From NCBI RefSeq assembly GCF_014897315.1, contig NZ_JABUYL010000011.1, forward strand, positions 62,001 through 126,000: a DNA stretch of 64,000 nucleotides, in the 5' to 3' direction. Position numbers and translations under genes: made by a program. Of the stretch, positions 1 through 8,621 are shown piece by piece. Under the pieces are notes generated by a model, which saw only the letters and a list, made by a program, of their open reading frames with translations, was not told the origin of the DNA and ran no database searches. Origin of the DNA: Proteus sp. FME41. Lineage in GTDB: Bacteria > Pseudomonadota > Gammaproteobacteria > Enterobacterales > Enterobacteriaceae. Each line of letters opens with the position of its first letter. Position 1 is the stretch's first letter.

Positions 1-55
1 TGTTGCACCGGGCTATTTCTCTGGTTCAGGCTCAATTATTTTAACGATGCCTTAA
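1..55 (+). CDS. C-terminal tail of an MrpH-like fimbrial adhesin (partial)
   Basis: The window opens inside a gene. The frame starting at base 2 reads a short tail ending in Gly-Ser-Gly-Ser-Ile-Ile-Leu-Thr-Met-Pro and a TAA at 53-55. The same kind of ending (FSGSG followed by a hydrophobic strand and Leu-Pro) closes the mrpH gene at 8622-9473. It is followed, as mrpH is, by an mrpJ-type regulator. I infer it is the last structural gene of a second MR/P-like operon just upstream. Only 17 residues are visible, so the call rests on that match and on context. Confidence 0.55.
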   Translation, partial: VAPGYFSGSGSIILTMP

Positions 56-76
56 TCATGATAATGGGTGAATATT

Positions 77-397
77 ATGATGAATTACGATTTTACAGAT
101 ATTGATGTTAATGCGTTAGTTGGAAAACGAATTCAGAAAAAACGTAAAGAATTAGGTTATACCGGTATGCAGATTGCTGAAAAAATAGGCGTTAGTCAAC
201 AGCAGTTTTCTCGCTATGAACGTGGGATGAATAAAATAGATTTAAGTTATCTGGTCTTACTTGCTAATTATCTTAACACCCCTATTCATTGGTTTTTTGA
301 AGACTGTTTTGTAATAAAGTCCTCATCAGAAAACCAACGTATTGATAAACGCAGTAGCATCATTGCTGAAGCAACACCAGATGTCTTTTTGTACTGA
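77..397 (+). CDS. MrpJ-family HTH transcriptional regulator (paralogue of mrpJ)
   Basis: A 106-residue XRE/Cro-type helix-turn-helix protein. The segment from about residue 15 to 75 is nearly identical to MrpJ at 9496-9813, including GKRIQKKRKELGYTG, the recognition region ISQQQFSRYERG-type (here VSQQQFSRYERG), and the WFFEDCF end. MrpJ proteins sit at the 3' end of many Proteus fimbrial operons and repress flagellar genes (flhDC) while fimbriae are made. It follows an MrpH-like tail by about 20 bases, so it is probably the last gene of an upstream operon. The ATG at 77 gives the same N-terminal length as MrpJ and has a GGGTG six bases upstream; ATG 80 and GTG 68 are alternatives. Confidence 0.88.
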   Translation: MMNYDFTDIDVNALVGKRIQKKRKELGYTGMQIAEKIGVSQQQFSRYERGMNKIDLSYLVLLANYLNTPIHWFFEDCFVIKSSSENQRIDKRSSIIAEATPDVFLY

Positions 398-473
398 TAC
401 ATATCGCTAAATGAGACTCAATTTGGTGTTTTAGTGTGTATGCTTTTTCTTTGATTGATTACCAAATTGGTAA

Positions 474-501
474 GGCAAGGATGAGTCCTTGCCCTTTTTT
501 T
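474..501 (+). terminator. Rho-independent terminator after the upstream fimbrial operon
   Basis: A perfect 8-bp stem (GGCAAGGA/TCCTTGCC) with a TGAG loop is followed by C and seven T. It lies 76 bases after the mrpJ-like stop codon and closes the upstream operon. Confidence 0.85.
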
Positions 502-717
502 AGACTAAAGTTGGTTAAATAGGAACAGTAAAATTTGAATTATTGCTTACATTAAATACTAAAAAAAGGCGATAGATGATGAAATGTTTATAGCTTATAA
601 GTGTATAGGTATCTCAATAATTATTAACTCATCATTTTTAGATATTATTTATAGCCGGAAAAGGTAATTTAATAGAAAATCCAAATAAGAATACTCTTAA
701 AACGTGTATTTCAAAAA

Positions 718-752
718 ATATCCTCACCTATAGGGTTGAGGGTATTTTTTTT
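718..752 (+). terminator. Possible terminator hairpin in the intergenic region
   Basis: An imperfect stem (ATATCCTCA with GTTGAGGGTAT, one G-T pair and a bulge) is followed by eight T. No gene lies between it and the previous terminator, so it may end a short untranslated RNA or be a backup terminator. Confidence 0.4.
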
Positions 753-891
753 ATTACATGAGAGTAAAGTTAAATAAAGCTAACTAAAATAGTCAGAAAA
801 GGCACTTCTTTTAAAGATGCTCTCTTTGGGTCTTTTAGATCTAATGATTAAATAATATTAATGAAATCGTCCGTTTTAAATTAACTAATTA

Positions 892-908
892 ACTAATTAT
901 CAATTAGT
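892..908. promoter_or_regulatory. Dyad symmetry, possible operator
   Basis: ACTAATT and AATTAGT flank a 3-base centre, a 7-bp perfect inverted repeat, preceded by two direct copies of TTAACTAA. It is the size of an HTH-dimer operator and lies in the long mrp leader. No known binding motif was recognised, and AT-rich DNA gives such dyads by chance. Confidence 0.25.
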
Positions 909-961
909 CGATAAAAGACAATATTTAATATACACACTGAAACTTGCTTATTTACATTAAT

Positions 962-978
962 TAACTATTCAATAGTTA
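962..978. promoter_or_regulatory. Dyad symmetry, possible operator
   Basis: TAACTATT and AATAGTTA flank a single C, an 8-bp perfect inverted repeat 70 bases (about seven helical turns) from the dyad at 892-908. It could be a second half of a paired regulatory site, but this is inference only. Confidence 0.25.
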
Positions 979-2341
979 GCTAAATATATTCATATTATAT
1001 AAAACTATTCCTAAAATAAAATGAGAATGAAATAATTACATTATTCTTATTGAAAAAGATTAGATAATTAAAAAACAAGTAATAACGACTAATAAATATA
1101 CGCGTTACGCGAGTAATGTTAATTGTATATAAACCTAATGTAAATTAAATGTACTTTATAATGTTTTTATTTGGATAAAAAAATGTAGTTACTGTGGTGA
1201 TTCAATAATATGAATACTACAATAATGAAATTAGTAGCAATACGTAAAATAGTCAATAAACTAATAAATCAATAAATAAAATATTTGAAGTTTGATTTAA
1301 TTAATACATTAAAAAATTTACCCAAAAAAAGCGTAATTATTCTTAATCAAGTGATTGTGATTGTACTCTTTTATGTGGAAAAAATGCTCATTACACGAAT
1401 TTCTTTTTTGAATTATCAGTTAGTTAACATCTGAATATGTTTTTAATCAAAAAATGAAAATTATATAAAAAATTCACTTTTTGAGGTTAAAATCCTATGT
1501 ATTAATACCTACATTAGAGTGTTAAATTATTATCATTATATTCTTTTCTTGATTTCTTTTTTAATACAAATTCTTTTAAATCAATCAATTATGATTATTT
1601 TTATTTTTATATGTTATTTATTGTAAATTTAAGCAATTATAATAGGTGTAATTATTATAAATAATAACAAATACAATGAGATATGATTAATTTTTATTGG
1701 TGTTTATATTTTTCGGTCTATTTTGGATGATCTTTAATGGGTAATATTGGCATGATATTTTTGTGAGAGTAAATAATGATAATAAATCTATTAACAATTT
1801 CGTTATTTTGATATTTAATAAAATCAACGTGTTACATTTGATTTGTTTCATAATGTAAAAATTTAGTTATATTAGGTTAAAGGAAATAAAATTCAAAATA
1901 TTATTTAATTGACAATTACTCCTATTCATAAAAAGACAATAAGATCTTTTCACTTTAAATTTTAAAATGGCAGAGTTTATATCTTATACTTCTCGTATTA
2001 AGAGTATTTATTTGGTTTTTAAATCCATTTAGACCATTTTCGAAAAGTAATAATTTGTATGAAAATGTAAAAAATACACCTAATATCAGTAAATTAATAA
2101 AAATAGATTTAATTAAAATTGGCTGGTTTGACTTAAATAAAATCAAAGCGAATAATACATCCAACTTGATATGACCCATTTATCTAATTTCATTATTAAC
2201 ATTATTAATATGAAATTGGCTGGATGAAATTTATCAAAATATAGAAACTCTATTTAGCGTGTCATTCATTTAAGCAAGTTGCTTATATTGAATTTTATTA
2301 TTTTAAATATCTTCGTTCTTATATTTTCAGGAAACATAAAG

Positions 2342-2869
2342 ATGAAATTAAATAAATTAGGTTTAGTTTTAGGTTTAGGCTTAACAGTTGCTGCTGGTTC
2401 TGCATTCGCTGCTGACCAAGGTCATGGTACTGTAGAATTCTGGGGTTCAATCATCGATGCTCCATGTTCAATCGATCCTAACTCAGGTGACCAACGCGTT
2501 CCATTAGGACAAGTATCAGCAAACGCACTGAAAGATGGTGGTCGTAGCGTTTCTAATACTTTCAAAATTAAATTACTGCAATGCTCTACTGAAACTTATA
2601 AAACAGTTCAAACTACCTTCACTGGTGCTGAAGCAGCCGCTATTCTGCCAGGTTCTTTAGGTATTGAAGGTTTAGCGCAAAACGCAGCTGTTGTTATTAC
2701 AGATGCTGGTGGTACACAAATTAAATTAGGTGAACCAACTACTGCTCAAAATCTGCGTGATGGTTCTAATGACCTGAACTTCGCAGCTTATTTAAAAGGT
2801 TCTGCAACAGATGCAGCCGTACCTGGTGACTTTACTGCGATCGCAACTTTCGCATTAACTTACCAATAA
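2342..2869 (+). CDS. mrpA: MR/P fimbria major structural subunit
   Basis: A 175-residue fimbrial pilin. It has a classic signal peptide (MKLNKLGLVLGLGL..., cleavage expected after AFA near residue 23), then the chaperone-usher pilin pattern: GTVEFWGSIIDAPCSI near the mature N-terminus, a second Cys about 40 residues later, and the C-terminal beta-zipper ending FALTYQ. The polymer of this subunit is the fimbrial rod used for adhesion and biofilm in the urinary tract by P. mirabilis. An in-frame TTG at 2279 would add an unlikely 21-residue extension, so the ATG after AGGA is chosen. Codon choice is clearly better than in its neighbours, as expected of a highly expressed gene. Confidence 0.95.
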   Translation: MKLNKLGLVLGLGLTVAAGSAFAADQGHGTVEFWGSIIDAPCSIDPNSGDQRVPLGQVSANALKDGGRSVSNTFKIKLLQCSTETYKTVQTTFTGAEAAAILPGSLGIEGLAQNAAVVITDAGGTQIKLGEPTTAQNLRDGSNDLNFAAYLKGSATDAAVPGDFTAIATFALTYQ

Positions 2870-2883
2870 TAGATGTTCTTTTA

Positions 2884-2916
2884 AGCCCTGTATAAGGATG
2901 TATAGGGCTTTATCTT
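2884..2916 (+). terminator. Intra-operon attenuating hairpin between mrpA and mrpB
   Basis: An 11-bp stem (AGCCCTGTATA with TGTATAGGGCT, two G-T pairs) with an AGGA loop, followed by a T-rich stretch, lies 15 bases after the mrpA stop. It would let much more mrpA mRNA accumulate than message for the minor subunits and assembly proteins. Confidence 0.75.
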
Positions 2917-2956
2917 TAGTTTTACTTTTATGGTTTATTTTATGGAGTAGAAAACA

Positions 2957-3517
2957 ATGAATCGCAATATGGTGCCACTGTTATTACTTGTTGCAACAGG
3001 ATTATTTGTTAAGCCTGTAATGGCAGTGACAGACTTAAAGCAAGATGTAAAATCACATCAGCGATTCGGCGTGGTTAGTCTACAAGGTTCTATTTTAGAG
3101 CCAACATGTACTATCTCAGCAGGAAGCCGAGAGCAAGTTATTTCTTTAAGTACAGTTTCTATTCCAACCTTAGCTGTTGAAGGCCAAGGCCCTATTGAAT
3201 ATTTTTCAATTCGATTAACAGAATGTTCTCTTGTTGACCAAAAAGGTACACAAGCTGAACGTCCTCGTTTTATTGCTACTTTTGAAGGCCCCGCACAGAA
3301 CGGATTATTCCAACTTTTCGGCGATGCAAAAGGAGCCTCATTGGCTATTGCTGACCGTTACGGAAGATTGGTAACACCAGGGAAACCATTACCACCTGTG
3401 GATATTGATACCAAGTCGTTATCTTTGTTGTATCAAGCAAAGCTTGTTAAAAATAACGACATCCCACGAGCAGGTAATTATCAAGCAACCCTGCGTTTTA
3501 AACTCGAATACTATTAA
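2957..3517 (+). CDS. mrpB: MrpB, minor pilin of the MR/P fimbria
   Basis: A 186-residue pilin-fold protein with a signal peptide (about residues 1-23, ending VMA). The mature protein has the pilin Cys pair (EPTCTIS and TECSL) and a C-terminal beta strand with the penultimate aromatic (LEYY end). In P. mirabilis MrpB acts as the terminator/anchor at the fimbrial base. It follows the mrpA hairpin, has GGAG upstream of the ATG, and is second in the conserved mrpABCDEFGHJ order. The assignment is by position and pilin features, since minor pilins diverge quickly. Confidence 0.88.
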   Translation: MNRNMVPLLLLVATGLFVKPVMAVTDLKQDVKSHQRFGVVSLQGSILEPTCTISAGSREQVISLSTVSIPTLAVEGQGPIEYFSIRLTECSLVDQKGTQAERPRFIATFEGPAQNGLFQLFGDAKGASLAIADRYGRLVTPGKPLPPVDIDTKSLSLLYQAKLVKNNDIPRAGNYQATLRFKLEYY

Positions 3518-3537
3518 ATGGATTGGTTGGATTATTT

Positions 3538-4620
3538 ATGGCTAAATCATTCAAAACTGCTTCAAGAAAAGCAGAAAAAAAGAGTAATCAGCATACAATT
3601 CGACCTGTCGCAGCATTGATCTATTTAATTATTGCTGGTATGGCGAGCGCCTCTAGTATGGCATTTGCAGCCAGTGATATCGAGTTTAACTCTGATATTC
3701 TTGACTTAAAAGACAAACAAAATATTGATTTATCTGACTTCTCTCGTGCTGGCTATATTATGCCCGGTAAGTATGAGTTTATTGTTAAAGTTAACAATAA
3801 TGAATTACCTGATCTCTATACCATTAATTACATTGTTCCCGAAAGTGATCCTAAAGCGAGTATTCCTTGTATTCCTCGCGAATTAGTCAATCAATTTACA
3901 TTGAAACCTGAGTGGCTTAAAGCGGTGACTTGGAAAGATGGCGATGCCTGTCTTAATGAGTCATCAATACCCGGTATGACAACAAGTACTAACTTAGGTG
4001 CGGGTAGCTTTGTTATCACTATTCCTCAAGCCTATGTTGAGTATTCAACCGAAGATTGGGATCCACCATCTCGTTGGGATGAAGGTATTTCAGGACTTAT
4101 TTTTGACTATAACCTGAATGCTAACGTAAACGATCCGGCAAACGGCAAACAAACACAACAAGTGACGGGTAATGGTACAGCAGGTGCTAATTTAGGCGTT
4201 TGGCGTTTTCGTGCTGATTGGCAGGCAAGCTACCAACACACAACAGGTGTAAATAGTAGTACAGAAAATGATTTTGATTGGAGTCAATATTATCTTTATA
4301 GAGCAATCACTCAGTGGGGTGCTCGCCTTGTTATGGGTGAGACTTATTCACGCTCTGATATTTTCGATAACTTCCGTTTTACGGGTATCAGTTTACTGAC
4401 TGATGACCAAATGTTACCGCCTAATTTAAGAGGTTATGCGCCTGAAGTAACAGGTGTTGCAAAATCTAACGCCAAAGTGACGATTAGTCAGCAAGGCCGT
4501 GTGATTTATGAAACTCAGGTTGCTCCAGGACCTTTCCGTATACAGAATCTAAATGATGCAATAAGCGGTAAGCTTGATATTCGTGTTGAAGAACAAGATG
4601 GCTCTGTACAAGAATATTAA
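3538..4620 (+). pseudogene. mrpC: MrpC outer-membrane usher, N-terminal part, cut by an in-frame TAA
   Basis: This is the first about 360 residues of a FimD/PapC-family usher: signal peptide, N-terminal periplasmic domain (IEFNSDILD through the paired-Cys region CIPRELV and DACLN), the first barrel strands, and the plug/middle domain (PPNLRGYAPEVTGVAKSNAKV, GPFRIQNL). The reading then stops at TAA 4618-4620, immediately after GSVQEY. The same frame continues without any gap as the rest of the usher from 4621, so a single C-to-T change of a Gln codon (CAA to TAA) explains the break. Full length would be about 870 residues, as usual for ushers. The product of this part alone would be an unfinished barrel. 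The ATG at 3538 is preferred over TTG 3523; GGA lies seven bases upstream. Confidence 0.85.
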
Positions 4621-6159
4621 ATGGATACCGCAAGTATCCCTTACTTAACACGTCCGGGTCGTGTGCAATATAAATTATCAGCAGGTAAACCTTCTGATAT
4701 GGATCACCATACTGAAGGGCCTGTTTTTGCAATGGGTGAGTTTTCATGGGGTGTTGCTAATGGTTGGTCACTCTATGGGGGTTCATTAGTTGCAGGGGAT
4801 TATAACTCTGTTTCTGTAGGTATTGGTCGTGACTTGATGGCATTAGGTGCAATTTCATTTGATGCGACACACTCATGGGCGAAAATTCCTAATGATGGTA
4901 ACAACTACCACGGTGGTTCTTATCGAGTCAGTTACTCTAAACGTTTTGAAGAAATTAATGGTCAGGTGACTTTCGCCGGTTACCGCTTCTCAGAACGTGA
5001 CTTTATGAGTATGGAGCAATATTTGGATCGTCGTTATCGTGACAATAACCGCGATAATAACAAAGAGCTCTATACCATAACATTAAGTAAGCAATTCCCA
5101 GATATAGGTTTGAGTGCTTATCTTAACTATAACCACCAAACGTATTGGAATAAGCCTGATAACGATTACTACAACTTATCTTTATCTAAGTTTATGGATA
5201 TTGGTAGTTTTAAAAATATTAATGTTAACTTATCTGCTTATCGCAATAAATTTAACGGTAATAATGATGATGGTGTTTACCTGAATGTCAGTATGCCATG
5301 GAGCGATAGGGCTACAATTAGTTATAACACGGTGATTAATAAGCATGGTAATTCACATAATGTGAGCTATTTCGACCGCCTTGATGATAACAATAACTAT
5401 CGTTTAGGTGCTGGTTTGAGTAGTCGTGGTCGTCCATCAGCTGACGCCTATTATACCCGTTATGGTGATACAGCATTAGTTACTGCAAGTGCAAGTCATA
5501 TTCAGGGTGAAAATACATCGGCATCCTTATCACTACAAGGTGGGGCAACGTTAACACCAAAAGGTGGCGCATTCCACCGTACAGCAATGCCGGGAGCGGC
5601 GCGTCTATTAGTTGATACTAATGGCGTTTCTGGAGTACCAGTGAGAAGTTTAGGGGCCGTTAGCTATACTAACTATTTTGGTAAGGCAGTTCTTCCAGAT
5701 ATTAATAACTACTATCGTAATAGTGCGACTATTGATTTAGATAAATTACCTGATGATGTTGATGCAGTGCGTTCAATTCAGCAATTAACCCTGACAGAAG
5801 GGGCAATTGGCTACCGTGAGTTTGATGTTATTTCAGGACAAAAAGCGATGGCGATTGTTCGCTTAAAAGACGGTACTTATCCACCATTCGGTGCCAGCAT
5901 TACCACAGTTAAAGGTCGTGAGCTAGGCATTGTGAATGATAGCGGTAATGTTTATCTAAGTGGAATAAACTCTGGTGATATTTTAGATGTACGTTGGAGT
6001 GGTAAAAAACAGTGCACAGTACAAGTTCCTAAGTTAGATGAAGGTTATTTTATTTCTTCACTATTATTAACGTGTGGAGCCACTCCATCAACCTCTTCCC
6101 CAGCAGAAGAGAGAACCGAATCACCGTCTCAACCACAATTAGTCAAAACTGAAGGTTGA
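4621..6159 (+). pseudogene. mrpC: MrpC outer-membrane usher, C-terminal part, after the in-frame stop
   Basis: This continues the usher in the same frame: beta-barrel strands (ASIPYLTRPGRVQYKLSAG, YRVSYSKRF, ISYNT...), then the two C-terminal periplasmic domains (GAIGYREFDVISGQKAMAIV, PPFGASITTVKGRELGIV, and a C-terminal Cys pair in KQCTVQVP...LLTCG). An ATG directly after the stop could in theory be re-initiated (TAAATG), but the piece has no signal peptide and could not reach the outer membrane by itself. No other stops or shifts occur across 512 codons, so the lesion is recent, or is a sequencing error, or is read through. Confidence 0.85.
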
Positions 6160-6204
6160 GAAGGGGAAAATTAAACGATTTTATAAACAAAAGAGTAATT
6201 AAAA

Positions 6205-6963
6205 ATGATGTTATCAAAGCGCTCATTCATTGTAGCAACCACATTATTGACGGGCATGGTATTTACTCAGCAAGCCATTGCTGCGATTGCATTGGATAGA
6301 ACTCGTATCATTTTTAATGGTGCTGATAAATCAGTTAGCCTTAATGTCAGTAACCAAAATAAAGATCTGCCTTATTTAGCACAAGGTTGGATGGAAGATA
6401 TAAATGGACAAAAAGTGGAAAGTCCATTAATTGTGTTGCCTCCCATTCAACGCATTGAACCAGGTGATAAAAGCCAAATAAAAATACAAGGATTACCTGA
6501 CGTATCTACATTGCCCCAAGATAGAGAAAGTGTGTTCTATTTTAACTTACGTGAAATTCCACCGCGCAGTGATAAACCGAACGTACTACAAATTGCGTTA
6601 CAAACGCGCATTAAATTATTTTACCGCCCAGCGGCTATTTATGCGACACAAACAGATTTAGCCAATCCATGGCAGGAAAAAATCACCCTAACAAAAAAAG
6701 GGGATACCTATCAGGTCAATAATCCAACATCTTATTTTGTAACAATTGTTGATGGGTTGACGGGGTTAAAAGGTGAAAGTCTAACAGGGTTTACTCCTTT
6801 AATGATTGATCCAAAAAGTAGCGCAGATCTGAACCTAAAGGCTTCTGCATTTGGTGCATCGCCAGTATTAAGTTATATCAATGACTACGGTGGACGCCCT
6901 CGTTTGAAATTTAGCTGTAGCGGCAATGACTGTAAGGTTGTAGAAACAGCAACTGGAAATTAA
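6205..6963 (+). CDS. mrpD: MrpD periplasmic fimbrial chaperone
   Basis: A 252-residue PapD/FimC-family chaperone with a signal peptide (about 1-26, ending AIA). Family features: ALDRTRIIFN at the mature N-terminus (donor-strand G1/A1 region with the conserved Arg), the LPQDRESVFYFNLREIPP signature near residue 105, and RIKLFYRP. It caps pilin subunits in the periplasm and hands them to the usher. Length and motifs are intact, so subunits could still be folded although the usher gene is interrupted just upstream. It lies 45 bases after the usher's end, within the operon. Confidence 0.94.
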   Translation: MMLSKRSFIVATTLLTGMVFTQQAIAAIALDRTRIIFNGADKSVSLNVSNQNKDLPYLAQGWMEDINGQKVESPLIVLPPIQRIEPGDKSQIKIQGLPDVSTLPQDRESVFYFNLREIPPRSDKPNVLQIALQTRIKLFYRPAAIYATQTDLANPWQEKITLTKKGDTYQVNNPTSYFVTIVDGLTGLKGESLTGFTPLMIDPKSSADLNLKASAFGASPVLSYINDYGGRPRLKFSCSGNDCKVVETATGN

Positions 6964-6974
6964 TAGGCTTATTT

Positions 6975-7532
6975 ATGGATATGGAACAGCGGTTTAACAC
7001 AAGCAAAGCAGTGTTGATTTTATTAATGACAACATTTACTGGTGTCCTGAGTTCAGCTGCTGTTGCAAGTACATCATCAAGTACAGTTTCACCCATGGCA
7101 GCGGGCGCTTCACCGGGTATGGTGCCTGTGTATATATCTGGTTATGTTATAGCTCCACCTCCATGTGTCATTAATAATGGTCAAATGGTTGAAGTGAACT
7201 TTGGTGAAGTAATGAGTACGCGAATTGATGGAACTAACTATAAACAACCTATAACTTACAACGTTGAATGTAAAAAAATGCCGACTAATGCAATGAAAAT
7301 ATCTGTAGTCGGAGGAAGTGCTGGTTTTGATAATAATGCCTTAAAAACTAATATTACTGGATTAGGGGTACATATTCTCTATCAGAATAAGATGTTGCGA
7401 TTAGGGCAAACTGTCAATTTCACCTACCCTGATATACCCGCTCTTGAGGCAATACCTGTTCGTGATTATTCAGCAACATTAACGGGTGGTGATTTTTCTG
7501 CAATAGCCACACTTCGTATTGAATACCAGTAA
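6975..7532 (+). CDS. mrpE: MrpE, MR/P minor fimbrial subunit
   Basis: A 185-residue exported pilin-like protein. The N-terminal signal region is followed by a Ser/Ala linker and the pilin core: GYVIAPPPCVINNGQ, FGEV, a second Cys (YNVECKK) and the C-terminal IATLRIEYQ strand. It resembles MrpF (both share PPPCVI..., DG.NY..P and a similar spacing), suggesting duplication of an adaptor subunit. In the mrp fimbria MrpE and MrpF are minor subunits near the tip. It starts 11 bases after mrpD with AGG eight bases upstream. Confidence 0.88.
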   Translation: MDMEQRFNTSKAVLILLMTTFTGVLSSAAVASTSSSTVSPMAAGASPGMVPVYISGYVIAPPPCVINNGQMVEVNFGEVMSTRIDGTNYKQPITYNVECKKMPTNAMKISVVGGSAGFDNNALKTNITGLGVHILYQNKMLRLGQTVNFTYPDIPALEAIPVRDYSATLTGGDFSAIATLRIEYQ

Positions 7533-7544
7533 GGAGTCAGAACA

Positions 7545-8039
7545 GTGTATAGCAAATTGAAAAATGTTTGTTTGATGACTCTGCTTGTCATGGTTCCATT
7601 ATCAGTGAGTGCGGCAGATGAACCCAATATGAAATTATTTGGTACGTTATTAATTCCGCCACCTTGCGTTATTGAAAATAATAACTTAATTGAAGTTTAT
7701 TTTGGTCATAATGTAGGTATTCATAGAGTTGATGGAATTAACTATACAAAACCGGTGAATTACACATTAAAGTGCGATCAAAATATAAAAGGTTGGGATC
7801 TTACCTTGTCAATTATTGGCCCTAAAAGCCAATTTGATGATGCAGGATTACAGACCAATATGGCAAATTTAGCCATACATATGATACGTGATGGAGAACC
7901 TTTTATTTTAAATGAGCGTGTCATTATATCGCCCACTAAGCCCCCTGTTATTCAAGCTGTTCCGGTGAAAAAACCGGGCAGTACATTGGCAAAAGGCCCA
8001 TTCGAAGTAACAGCAACATTACTCGCTGAATATCAATAG
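7545..8039 (+). CDS. mrpF: MrpF, MR/P minor fimbrial subunit
   Basis: A 164-residue minor pilin with a short signal peptide (ending VSA), a pilin Cys pair (PPCVIEN and LKCDQN) and a terminal strand ending AEYQ. It is a paralogue of MrpE. Translation starts at GTG 7545 with a strong AGGAG eight bases upstream, and the gene is 12 bases after mrpE. The PapE/F-type fold suggests an adaptor in the tip fibrillum; the exact role is inferred from the operon. Confidence 0.87.
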   Translation: MYSKLKNVCLMTLLVMVPLSVSAADEPNMKLFGTLLIPPPCVIENNNLIEVYFGHNVGIHRVDGINYTKPVNYTLKCDQNIKGWDLTLSIIGPKSQFDDAGLQTNMANLAIHMIRDGEPFILNERVIISPTKPPVIQAVPVKKPGSTLAKGPFEVTATLLAEYQ

Positions 8040-8049
8040 GAGTGTGAAA

Positions 8050-8601
8050 ATGAAATTTAAGACATTATCGCTTCCTGTCATTTGCGGGTTAACGCTACTA
8101 ATGGGAACACTGACAACAGCTAATGCAGCACCGAATAATATGCGACTTTATGGCACGTTGGTGGATGAACCTTGTGTGATAAGGCCTGGTGATGAAACCA
8201 TTTCTCTGGAATTTGGTAATGTGCCTGATAAAACATTTTATATTGGTGCGGGTAGAACAAATAGCCAAGCCTTTAAAATTCACTTATCAGAATGTGATCT
8301 TTCTATTAATAAGAAAGTAAGAGTGACATTCAGTGGTACTGAAAATCAAGCCATGGTTGGGCAAGGTTTTCTTGCATTAAGTGCGGGAAGTCAAGCTGAA
8401 GGCATTGCCATTGGGCTAGAAAATTCAGATGGCACTCCACTGCAGATTAATCAAGAAACCAGCAATATCGCCTTAAATTCAGGGGATTCGATTTTAAGGT
8501 TCCGTGCATTTATACAAGCAGAACCCAATGCTATTGCGAATGAGTCAATAAAACGAGGCCGTTTTAGTGCAATAGCCACATTCCATCTGAATTATGATTA
8601 A
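8050..8601 (+). CDS. mrpG: MrpG, MR/P minor tip-associated subunit
   Basis: A 183-residue pilin with a signal peptide (ending ANAA), the motif LYGTLVDEPCVIRPGD, the second Cys in LSECDLS, and a C-terminal strand FSAIATFHLNYD. MrpG of P. mirabilis lies at the fimbrial tip and is needed for assembly. I chose ATG 8050, seven bases after AGGAG (8038-8042), over GTG 8044, which would leave only one base between Shine-Dalgarno and start. The gene lies 10 bases after mrpF. Confidence 0.9.
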   Translation: MKFKTLSLPVICGLTLLMGTLTTANAAPNNMRLYGTLVDEPCVIRPGDETISLEFGNVPDKTFYIGAGRTNSQAFKIHLSECDLSINKKVRVTFSGTENQAMVGQGFLALSAGSQAEGIAIGLENSDGTPLQINQETSNIALNSGDSILRFRAFIQAEPNAIANESIKRGRFSAIATFHLNYD

Positions 8602-8621
8602 TCTTTACGATTGAGGTTACT

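Larger units (their letters stand above)
753..2341. other. Long AT-rich gene-free leader upstream of mrpA
   Basis: About 1.6 kb without a credible coding region on either strand: reading frames are short, very AT-rich and lack ribosome binding sites. In P. mirabilis this position holds the recombinase gene mrpI and the invertible mrp promoter element. I see neither an integrase-like ORF nor an obvious pair of about 20-bp inverted repeats spaced some 250 bp apart. The region presumably holds the mrp promoter and sites for nucleoid proteins such as H-NS, as expected of such DNA, but no single promoter stands out. Confidence 0.6.

Noticed and set aside
1955..2179. A 74-codon minus-strand reading frame upstream of mrpA
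   Set aside because: Leu/Ile/Asn-rich composition typical of AT-rich noise, no ribosome binding site, and no similarity to MrpI or other known proteins.
4484..4747. Minus-strand frame spanning the mrpC stop codon
   Set aside because: A shadow of the usher coding sequence, without a ribosome binding site.
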